The translations under genes were made by a program, and so were the position numbers. Positions 1 to 5,350 of a DNA stretch of 5,649 nucleotides are shown here, one piece after another (position 1 is the stretch's first letter; each line of letters opens with the position of its first letter). Source of the DNA: Bacteroidota bacterium (lineage in GTDB: Bacteria > Bacteroidota > Kryptoniia > Kryptoniales > JAKASW01); the NCBI GenBank assembly GCA_021785235.1, contig JAJYGB010000579.1, positions 1 to 5,649 of the forward strand, read 5' to 3'. A model generated the notes under the pieces. That model was not told the DNA's origin. It searched no databases and saw only the letters and a list, made by a program, of their open reading frames with translations.

Positions 1-1068
1 TTTGCCGTTGTCGTCGGCGATCTTGATCCCAAGGCGTTCGGCCTTATATAGCACGTTGCTCTTGCCGGACAAATCGCTGACTAACACTCGACGCGAGTTT
101 CCGACTACTTCAGGCTCGATGTGCTCGTAGGTGCGTGCCGACTTCATCACAGCGCTTACGTGAACCCCTCCTTTGTGAGCGAACGCGCTCTGACCGACAT
201 ATGGAAGGCTTTTCCTCGGCTGGAGATTTGCCACCTCACTGACAAACCTTGACAACTCGGTTAACCCTTTCAGCTTCGCTGGTGAGAGGACGGGAAGATT
301 CATCTTTAGCTGAAGATTCGGAATTATCGAGCATAGGTTTGCGTTGCCGCACCTTTCGCCGAATCCGTTGATTGTCCCCTGCACCTGCGTGGCGCCGGCT
401 CTGACCGCGGCGAGCGAATTGGCGACGGCGAGTTCCGAATCGTTGTGTGCATGAATGCCGATCTGGATTTTTACGGCGCCACCCGCAGTACGGACTATCT
501 TCTCGACTTCTTCCGGAAGGCTCCCGCCGTTTGTATCGCAGAGGACGATGAAGTCTGCACCACCTGCCTCGGCAGCTTTGATCGTGCTCAGGGCGTATTC
601 GGAGTCTGACTTGTAACCGTCGAAGAAATGTTCCGCGTCGTAGATCACTTCCTTGCCGTTGGCCTTAAGGTACTTCACGGTCTCGGCGATGATCTCCAGG
701 TTTCTCTCCTTCGTCGTACCGAGCGCGGCTGTGACGTGCATATCCCACGACTTACCGAAGATCGTTACGGTCGGGGTAGCTGCATTCAGCAGCTGATTTA
801 CGTTAGCGTCGGTCTCAGGAGTGGATGAAGCTTTACAGGTGCTCCCGAAAGCGGCGAGCTTGGCATGCTTCAGCTTTACTTCCTTCATCCTGTCGAAGAA
901 CTCCATGTCCTTCGGATTGGATCCGGGCCATCCCCCTTCGATGTAATCCACGCCGAAGCTGTCAAGATGAAGGGCTATCTTCACTTTGTCTTCCACGCTG
1001 AAGGAGATTTCCTCTCCCTGAGTGCCGTCGCGGAGAGTCGTGTCGTATATGTATGTTTTTTGTCCCAT
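1..1068 (-). CDS. cimA: (R)-citramalate synthase, 3' end outside window
   Basis: Condenses pyruvate with acetyl-CoA to (R)-citramalate, the first step of the threonine-independent route to 2-oxobutyrate and isoleucine; cytosolic. The 356 visible codons cover the HMGL-like TIM barrel and the start of the linker. Seen: the N-terminal DTTLRDGTQ motif (residues 9-17, with Arg13 and metal ligand Asp14), HAHND with the metal-binding HxH pair His206/His208, and GFGERCGN ending at Asn242. [13 protein letters not shown] (residues 295-307) and the [13 protein letters not shown] block are typical of the CimA branch rather than LeuA. Family members are roughly 520-540 residues, so the C-terminal regulatory (LeuA dimer) domain lies beyond position 1. 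The ATG at 1066-1068 is preceded by an AGAGGAA ribosome site about 7 nt upstream. It is the last visible gene of the ilv operon, 154 nt after ilvC. A related 2-isopropylmalate synthase is the main alternative, less likely. Confidence 0.93.
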   Translation of the reverse strand, partial: MGQKTYIYDTTLRDGTQGEEISFSVEDKVKIALHLDSFGVDYIEGGWPGSNPKDMEFFDRMKEVKLKHAKLAAFGSTCKASSTPETDANVNQLLNAATPTVTIFGKSWDMHVTAALGTTKERNLEIIAETVKYLKANGKEVIYDAEHFFDGYKSDSEYALSTIKAAEAGGADFIVLCDTNGGSLPEEVEKIVRTAGGAVKIQIGIHAHNDSELAVANSLAAVRAGATQVQGTINGFGERCGNANLCSIIPNLQLKMNLPVLSPAKLKGLTELSRFVSEVANLQPRKSLPYVGQSAFAHKGGVHVSAVMKSARTYEHIEPEVVGNSRRVLVSDLSGKSNVLYKAERLGIKIADDNGK

Positions 1069-1087
1069 TTAGTTGTTCCTCTTAGAG

Positions 1088-1214
1088 ATTGAACACGAAT
1101 AGCACGGACGAAAGTCCATTGAAACCTGCCGCATGAACAGACTTGTCGGAGTTCGTCATGCCGGTGAGGTTCATTTTAACTAGCAGTCTCATGCGCGCCA
1201 TTCGTGTCCTCAAT
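1088..1214. repeat. spacer between ilvC and cimA bounded by an imperfect inverted repeat
   Basis: The 154-nt spacer downstream of ilvC carries ATTGAACACGAATAGC at 1088-1103. Its near reverse complement lies at 1197-1214: 15 of 16 bases match, with a 2-nt insertion. About 93 nt separate the arms. A small GGAC-GAAA-GTCC hairpin (1106-1117) lies just inside the left arm. No open reading frame of note fills the interval. The arms could bring the ends of the spacer together in the mRNA, or they could be two copies of a dispersed intergenic repeat in opposite orientations. No transposase or target duplication is visible. It is not a convincing intrinsic terminator because no U-tract follows, which fits read-through from ilvC into cimA. 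Confidence 0.5.
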
Positions 1215-1222
1215 TCGCGTCG

Positions 1223-2227
<1,005 letters not shown>

Positions 2228-2270
2228 TTAGTTCTGGTTATTGTCTGATTTCAATGGTGACTGGGGAAAT

Positions 2271-2310
2271 GTTGGATTGGTGGAGTATTGGAATGATGGA
2301 ATGATTGGGG
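2271..2310. repeat. low-complexity GGA/ATTGG-type repeat in the ilvN-ilvC spacer
   Basis: This 40-nt stretch is built of near-repeats of GGATTGG, GGAGTATTGG, GAATGATGGA and GAATGATTGG. The 10-mer TGGAGTATTG occurs here (2281-2290) and again in the divergent intergenic region (5151-5160), which suggests a dispersed family of short intergenic repeats. Minus-strand translation gives an uninformative Pro/Ser/Tyr-rich string, so I do not read it as coding. Confidence 0.45.
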
Positions 2311-2365
2311 CGGGACGATTCGTATCACGTCGACTTTGGTTCTGTCGGGCGCGAGGCGAATCGGT

Positions 2366-2390
2366 AGCGCATTTCTTTTGGAAATGCGCT
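2366..2390 (-). other. perfect 10-bp hairpin in the ilvN-ilvC spacer
   Basis: AGCGCATTTC (2366-2375) and GAAATGCGCT (2381-2390) form an uninterrupted 10-bp stem closed by a 5-nt loop. In the ilv transcript it lies 151 nt before the ilvC start codon. No U-run follows on either strand, so it is not a classical terminator. It could stabilise an mRNA end, mark a processing site, or be part of a dispersed repeat. Confidence 0.6.
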
Positions 2391-2403
2391 CTTCCGGTTA
2401 CCC

Positions 2404-2466
2404 AATATTCCCCGCAGGGTCCTGCGGACAAAATTCCATTATTTCCACAGAAGTGGTCCTTTGGAC
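2404..2466 (-). repeat. imperfect tandem repeat with internal hairpins
   Basis: Two copies of GGTCCTxxGGAC occur at 2418-2429 and 2455-2466, 37 nt apart. The sequence preceding each copy is also similar (CCAATATTCCCC and CCATTATTTCC). The left unit folds as CCGCAGG / CCTGCGG (2412-2418 with 2421-2427). The right unit has CCAC-AGAA-GTGG (2445-2456) and GTCC-TTT-GGAC (2456-2466). This looks like a structured noncoding repeat directly after ilvN. It resembles REP-like intergenic elements in kind, though I cannot assign a family. Confidence 0.5.
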
Positions 2467-2484
2467 AGTAATACATTATACTGT
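2465..2484 (-). promoter_or_regulatory. dyad overlapping a TATAAT box at the end of ilvN; possible ilvC promoter/operator
   Basis: On the minus strand a perfect TATAAT hexamer (2475-2480) overlaps the ilvN stop codon. It sits inside the inverted repeat ACAGTA-N8-TACTGT. No good -35 element is found 16-18 nt upstream (the best is TCAAGA at 2499-2504), and there is no TG extension. The promoter reading is therefore weak and would need an activator. The dyad could instead be a small RNA hairpin. It would allow ilvC-cimA to be expressed separately from ilvBN. Confidence 0.35.
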
Positions 2485-2967
2485 TCCTTCGAATTCCCTC
2501 TTGAGTGCTACGCGTCCGGTGCGAGCGATCTCCTTTATGCCGAATGGATCGAGCATCTTTATCATCGCGTCGACTTTCTGTTCGCTTCCAGTCGCTTCGA
2601 TTGTAATCGAGCGCGGGCTGATGTCGATTATCTTGGATCGGAATATTTCGGATATCTGCATGAGCTCCGACCTCGAATTCCGGTTCGCGGCGACTTTTAT
2701 CAATACCAACTCTCTCTCAACGTAGTTGTCGTAGGTGAGGTCGACCACCTTGGTGACATCGATAAGTTTGTTGAGCTGTTTGATGATTTGCTCGATCACA
2801 TCGTCGTCGCCCTTAGAGACGATGGTGACTCTTGCGACCGAATCGTCTTCGCTGGTTCCGACGGAGATGCTGTCGATATTATATCCGCGGGCGCTGAAAA
2901 GTCCCACGATTCTGTTCAATGCGCCGAACTTGTTCTCTACTAGGATGGATATCGTGTGTTTTTTCAC
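2476..2967 (-). CDS. ilvN: acetolactate synthase small (regulatory) subunit
   Basis: Regulatory subunit that activates the IlvB catalytic subunit and usually confers valine feedback inhibition; cytosolic. The 163 residues match the common ~160-residue form. An N-terminal ACT domain (about residues 4-77) contains ENKFGALNRIVGLF and RGYNIDSISVG; a C-terminal ALS small-subunit domain follows. Asn12, Gly15 and Asn30 align with Asn11, Gly14 and Asn29 of E. coli IlvH, which shape the valine site, so feedback control is probably intact (inference). The start is GTG at 2965-2967, overlapping the ilvB TGA as GTGA. A GGAGG ribosome site lies at 2975-2979. The overlap implies translational coupling and 1:1 synthesis with IlvB. 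The stop TAA (2476-2478) lies inside a TATAAT-containing dyad. The ilvN versus ilvH name is a convention; the function is the same. Confidence 0.96.
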   Translation of the reverse strand: MKKHTISILVENKFGALNRIVGLFSARGYNIDSISVGTSEDDSVARVTIVSKGDDDVIEQIIKQLNKLIDVTKVVDLTYDNYVERELVLIKVAANRNSRSELMQISEIFRSKIIDISPRSITIEATGSEQKVDAMIKMLDPFGIKEIARTGRVALKREFEGTV

Positions 2968-4697
2968 TTCACGGCCTCCGAATGAGCCTTTGCCATTTGA
3001 AGCTCCTTGACTGATTTTGGATAGTCGATTATCTGTGCCACGGTACCGCCGCCAGGAATCATCGGGAATACGTTGTCTTCTTTGATGGTTCTGAAATCGA
3101 TTATCACAGGGCGGTCGTTTATCTTCATTGCTTCCTTGAGCGTCGGGACGACTTCTTCAGTCTTGTCTGTGATGAATCCCGCACCGCCGAAGGCCTCGGC
3201 CAGTTTCACGAAGTCGGGGTTGTTCCCGAGAGTTACGTGGCTATACCGCTTCTTGTAAAAGAGATCCTGCCACTGTCGTACCATTCCGAGGTAGCCGTTG
3301 TTCAATATCACTATCTTAAGAGGGAGCTTGTTGGAAACAGCGGTCGCCATTTCCTGTATGTTCATCTGGATGCCGCCGTCGCCGTTGATGCTGAAGACGG
3401 GCCTGTCTTTCACGCCGAAAGCTGCTCCCATCGCGGCCGGGAAGGAAAATCCCATTGTCCCGAGCCCGCCGGATGTTATGTTCGACCTGGGATTGAGGAA
3501 TTTATAGAACTGGGCGGCCCACATTTGGTTCTGACCGACATCTGTCGTGATTACCGCATTCCCGTTCGTCATTTCATAAATTTTCTCAATCACAAATTGG
3601 GCTCTTATCTCGCTCCCATTCTCATATCTGAGCGGATGCTCCGCTTTCCAGTCCTCGATCTGTTCCAGCCATTCCTTTGTATCGAGAGTGTTCACAAGAG
3701 GAGTTAGCCTTTCTAAAACGTGACGCACATCGCCGACTATCGGCACGTCCACCTTTACATTCTTGCTTATCGCTGAAGGGTCGATGTCTATATGTATTTT
3801 CTTTGAGTTGGGCGAGAACATCGCAGGGTTTCCGGTAACACGGTCGTCGAAGCGCGAGCCTATCGCTATCAGGCAGTCACACTGATCCACCGCAATATTC
3901 GAGTACCAGGTCCCGTGCATGCCGAGCATTCCCATCGACAATTTGTCGTCGCCGGGGTACGCTCCAAGCCCCATAAGAGTCATTGCCACAGGGGCATTGA
4001 GCTTTTTCGCGAGGTTGTAAAGTTCGGCTGACGCGTTCGAGTTTATTACACCGCCGCCGACATAAAGTACCGGCTTGCGTGATGCGTTTATGATTTCCAC
4101 AGCTTTGTTTATCTGTCCCATGTGCCCGAAGTAGAACGGGTGATATCCGCGGAGCTTAACCTCCTTCGGATAAAGGAACGCGGCTTTCGAGGCCATTACG
4201 TCTTTGGGCATATCCACGACGACGGGGCCCGGCCTCCCAGTGGAGGCGATATGGAAGGCGGCCTTGATTGTCCATGCCAGCTGCTTTACGTCTTTCACGA
4301 GGAAATTGTGCTTCGTTATCGATCTGGTGATTCCAATTATATCGGCTTCCTGGAAAGCATCGTTGCCTATCAAATTAGTCGACACCTGACCGGTGAAGAC
4401 GACGAGCGGCACCGAATCCATGTGGGCGTCCGCGATTCCGGTTACGGTATTTGTGGCTCCGGGACCGGAGGTCACGACAACTACTCCGACCTTTCCTGTA
4501 GCCTTCGCGTATCCTTCAGCGGCATGGACAGCGCCTTGTTCATGGCGAGTCAGTATATGTTTTATGTGCGACATGTCGTGCATCGCATCATAGACCCCGA
4601 TTACCGCTCCACCCGGGTAACCGAAGATGTATTCGACATTTTCTTCGATCAGGCTCTTAACGAATATCTCCGCGCCTGTCATTTCGTTGGTGCTCAT
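2964..4697 (-). CDS. ilvB: acetolactate synthase large (catalytic) subunit
   Basis: ThDP-, FAD- and Mg2+-dependent enzyme joining two pyruvates to 2-acetolactate, or pyruvate plus 2-oxobutyrate to 2-aceto-2-hydroxybutyrate. The 577 residues fit the bacterial family. The N-terminal ThDP pyrimidine domain has FGYPGGAV (25-32), catalytic Glu53 in RHEQGA, and TSGPGATN. The central FAD/linker domain has GSRFDDRVTG (280-289). The C-terminal ThDP pyrophosphate domain has the metal motif from GDGG (439-442) to NN (466-467), then GMVRQWQ with Trp476. Ser106 replaces the proline of plant enzymes equivalent to Arabidopsis Pro197. I chose ATG 4695-4697 because GGAG lies about 8 nt upstream and homology begins here. 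An in-frame ATG at 4775 would add 26 unsupported residues with no good ribosome site. It is the first structural gene of the operon and follows a leader peptide and attenuator-like leader. Confidence 0.98.
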   Translation of the reverse strand: MSTNEMTGAEIFVKSLIEENVEYIFGYPGGAVIGVYDAMHDMSHIKHILTRHEQGAVHAAEGYAKATGKVGVVVVTSGPGATNTVTGIADAHMDSVPLVVFTGQVSTNLIGNDAFQEADIIGITRSITKHNFLVKDVKQLAWTIKAAFHIASTGRPGPVVVDMPKDVMASKAAFLYPKEVKLRGYHPFYFGHMGQINKAVEIINASRKPVLYVGGGVINSNASAELYNLAKKLNAPVAMTLMGLGAYPGDDKLSMGMLGMHGTWYSNIAVDQCDCLIAIGSRFDDRVTGNPAMFSPNSKKIHIDIDPSAISKNVKVDVPIVGDVRHVLERLTPLVNTLDTKEWLEQIEDWKAEHPLRYENGSEIRAQFVIEKIYEMTNGNAVITTDVGQNQMWAAQFYKFLNPRSNITSGGLGTMGFSFPAAMGAAFGVKDRPVFSINGDGGIQMNIQEMATAVSNKLPLKIVILNNGYLGMVRQWQDLFYKKRYSHVTLGNNPDFVKLAEAFGGAGFITDKTEEVVPTLKEAMKINDRPVIIDFRTIKEDNVFPMIPGGGTVAQIIDYPKSVKELQMAKAHSEAVK

Positions 4698-4731
4698 AAT
4701 GTGTCTCCGTATTTTGTTATGATATTGACCA

Positions 4732-4766
4732 TGGTCCGCATTTCGTTGTCCAAAAATCTTGGACCA
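4732..4766 (-). other. two competing hairpins upstream of the ilvB ribosome site
   Basis: In the ilv RNA, GUCCAA (4759-4764) pairs with UUGGAC (4748-4753) across a 5-nt loop. Alternatively UGGUCC (4761-4766) pairs with GGACCA (4732-4737). The two share bases and cannot coexist. A 10-bp palindrome GACCATGGTC (4727-4736) adds a third option. The GGAG ribosome site of ilvB lies outside these stems. A switching role is speculative. Confidence 0.4.
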
Positions 4767-4777
4767 GATCATCACTT

Positions 4778-4818
4778 ATTAAAACGGCCTCAAACGCCTC
4801 GGCAAAGCCTTGGGCTTT
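4778..4818 (-). terminator. candidate attenuator terminator and competing hairpin
   Basis: In the leader RNA, AAAGCC (4813-4818) pairs perfectly with GGCUUU (4804-4809) over a 3-nt loop. The same GGCUUU can instead pair with GAGGCC (4786-4791; four Watson-Crick and two G-U pairs), followed directly by GUUUUAAU. The second form has terminator geometry, although the stem is weak and the U-run is only four. The first form would act as antiterminator, and GCCU (4819-4822) with AGGC (4796-4799) can lengthen it. This is the least certain part of the attenuator model. Confidence 0.35.
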
Positions 4819-4878
4819 AGGCTATTCCCGTCGATGTAAATGGATTCTTGTTAGGTTCGCGCTCTCGGGGAATAACCT
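4819..4878 (-). other. attenuator segment 2:3 helix
   Basis: In the leader RNA, AGGUUAUUCCC (4868-4878) and GGGAAUAGCCU (4819-4829) pair over 11 consecutive positions, ten Watson-Crick and one G-U, enclosing 38 nt. The left arm is the same segment used by the 1:2 hairpin, so the two structures exclude each other. The right arm includes GCCU (4819-4822), which otherwise can stabilise the hairpin just downstream. Confidence 0.6.
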
Positions 4879-4917
4879 TCGGCTATTTAGCTAATAATGC
4901 CGAGTAGGATATTCCCC
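4867..4917 (-). other. attenuator segment 1:2 hairpin overlapping the leader ORF end
   Basis: GGGGAAUA (4910-4917) pairs with UAUUCCCC (4867-4874). The stem continues inward, after a U-U mismatch, with CCU:AGG (4906-4908 with 4876-4878) and, after a 2-nt bulge, UCGGC:GCCGA (4899-4903 with 4879-4883). That makes 16 base pairs in all. The 15-nt loop contains the leader ORF stop codon at 4887-4889. A ribosome stopping there would mask much of the left arm, while one stalled upstream in the Leu/Ile/Val codons would leave it free. Confidence 0.65.
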
Positions 4918-5054
4918 TCGCTTAGAAGGAGGAGAACTAGAATGGAAATTAGGGAAAGGAGGCCAAGAAGATTTGAATCGATTGGGTTGGTTAAGGGCAG
5001 CGAAACAGTCTTCGCCGCCATACTAGAGCCATATGTAGGTGCGTTCTCGTTCAT
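4887..5054 (-). CDS. ilv operon leader peptide, Leu/Ile/Val-rich (55 codons)
   Basis: A short ORF between the ilv promoter and ilvB, probably a regulatory leader peptide whose translation senses charged branched-chain tRNAs. Residues 29-44 read LLGLLSLISILVLLLL (10 Leu, 2 Ile, 1 Val of 16). Residues 49-54 read ILLGII. All twelve Leu codons from 29 on are CTT, CTC or CTA, none CTG, TTA or TTG. The first half (residues 1-28) has ordinary composition. The TAA stop lies in the loop of the 1:2 hairpin, and codons 46-49 supply segment 1. The start is uncertain. ATG 5052-5054 lies only about 8 nt from the predicted transcript start and lacks a proper ribosome site, so it may be leaderless. The in-frame ATG at 5019-5021 would give 44 residues. 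The alternative reading is a small membrane protein, because the tail is strongly hydrophobic; position and overlap with the RNA pairings favour a leader peptide. Confidence 0.8.
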   Translation of the reverse strand: MNENAPTYGSSMAAKTVSLPLTNPIDSNLLGLLSLISILVLLLLSEGNILLGIIS

Positions 5055-5068
5055 ATCTTCTTTTATAA

Positions 5069-5097
5069 AGTATACGGAATCGGTTCCTCGATGTCAA
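5069..5097 (-). promoter_or_regulatory. promoter of the ilvBNC-cimA operon (sigma-70 type)
   Basis: On the minus strand TTGACA (5092-5097, six of six matches to consensus) and TATACT (5069-5074, five of six) are separated by exactly 17 nt. The expected transcription start is about 5060-5062. This is the best promoter match in the window, and it points to an intrinsically strong promoter whose output would be trimmed by the leader. Confidence 0.8.
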
Positions 5098-5118
5098 TAC
5101 TAGGGTCGGAGAAATTTC

Positions 5119-5132
5119 ATTAAATCTTTAAT
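5119..5132. promoter_or_regulatory. AT-rich dyad upstream of the ilv promoter
   Basis: ATTAAA-TC-TTTAAT is a perfect 6-bp dyad, directly next to the palindrome GAAATTTC (5111-5118). Its centre is about 64 nt upstream of the predicted ilv start, suiting an UP element or an activator/repressor site. It lies between the divergent ilv and response-regulator genes and could affect either. The assignment rests only on symmetry and position. Confidence 0.3.
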
Positions 5133-5255
5133 TGTTCGGGAGTTGAAGATTGGAGTATTGAGCTATTTTGAAGCGTCTAGGCTGCAACTGATTTGACCGC
5201 ATCCTCCTCTAGAATATGTCTGGATTCCAATCGGATCCTTCCTTATAGTGAATTG

Positions 5256-5290
5256 CCGCCGGTTGCCGGGGAAAACCGTCGGTTTGTTTC
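5256..5290 (+). terminator. stem-loop with T-rich tail before the response-regulator gene
   Basis: CCGCCGGTT (5256-5264) and AACCGTCGG (5274-5282) form 8 base pairs with one central mismatch and a 9-nt loop, followed by TTTGTTT. The orientation fits a plus-strand intrinsic terminator, but I find no credible plus-strand gene upstream. It may therefore insulate the divergent gene from stray transcription or be part of its 5' leader. Otherwise the interval 5104-5350 shows only the dyad at 5119-5132, the repeat 10-mer at 5151-5160 and the weak promoter below. Confidence 0.4.
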
Positions 5291-5314
5291 TCAGTGGAGC
5301 CGTTAATAACTTTT
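5283..5314 (+). promoter_or_regulatory. weak candidate promoter for the response regulator, Bacteroidota style
   Basis: TTTG (5283-5286) followed after 20 nt by TAACTTTT (5307-5314) resembles the Bacteroidota -33 TTTG / -7 TAnnTTTG pattern, with one mismatch. A TATAGT hexamer at 5244-5249 is an alternative -10 but has no good -35. The TTTG overlaps the T-rich tail of the stem-loop. The short motifs make chance matches likely. Confidence 0.25.
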
Positions 5315-5350
5315 TTGGCCACTTAAAGATTTTACAGACGAGGAGTATAA

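Larger units (their letters stand above)
4698..5062 (-). promoter_or_regulatory. long 5' leader of the ilv operon, candidate branched-chain amino acid attenuator
   Basis: From the predicted transcription start near 5062 to the ilvB start there are about 365 nt that encode no protein except the leader peptide. The RNA contains, in order: the Leu/Ile/Val-rich ORF (stop at 4887-4889), three segments able to form alternative helices, a possible terminator region near 4780-4809, and another pair of competing hairpins just before ilvB. I looked for the T-box signature (AGGGUGGNACCGCG type) and did not see it. This layout fits ribosome-mediated attenuation like that of E. coli ilv leaders. That is an architectural analogy, not a sequence match. 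Confidence 0.75.

Noticed and set aside
628..1092. Short plus-strand ORFs opposite cimA
   Set aside because: Antisense to a clearly conserved HMGL-like domain; no ribosome site or motif support.
2228..2476. 82-codon minus-strand ORF whose ATG overlaps the ilvN stop (TAATG)
   Set aside because: The coupling geometry is tempting, but the ORF has no good ribosome site. Its codons coincide with hairpins and low-complexity repeats, and the translation resembles no protein I know. Noncoding structure explains it better.
4698..4775. 26-residue N-terminal extension of IlvB from the ATG at 4775
   Set aside because: The extension has no homology to the family, no ribosome site, and covers leader hairpins. 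The ATG at 4695-4697 has GGAG at proper spacing.
4122..4820. 232-codon plus-strand ORF opposite the start of ilvB
   Set aside because: Antisense to the conserved ThDP-binding region and leader of ilvB; no recognisable protein features.
4698..5062. T-box riboswitch in the ilv leader
   Set aside because: No T-box consensus or specifier-type stem was found, while a control-codon ORF is present.
4942..5103. Plus-strand 53-codon ORF with an excellent-looking GGAGGAG ribosome site
   Set aside because: The purine-rich ribosome site is simply the complement of the Leu/Val codons of the minus-strand leader peptide, and the ORF has no recognisable protein features or promoter. It is a shadow of the leader.
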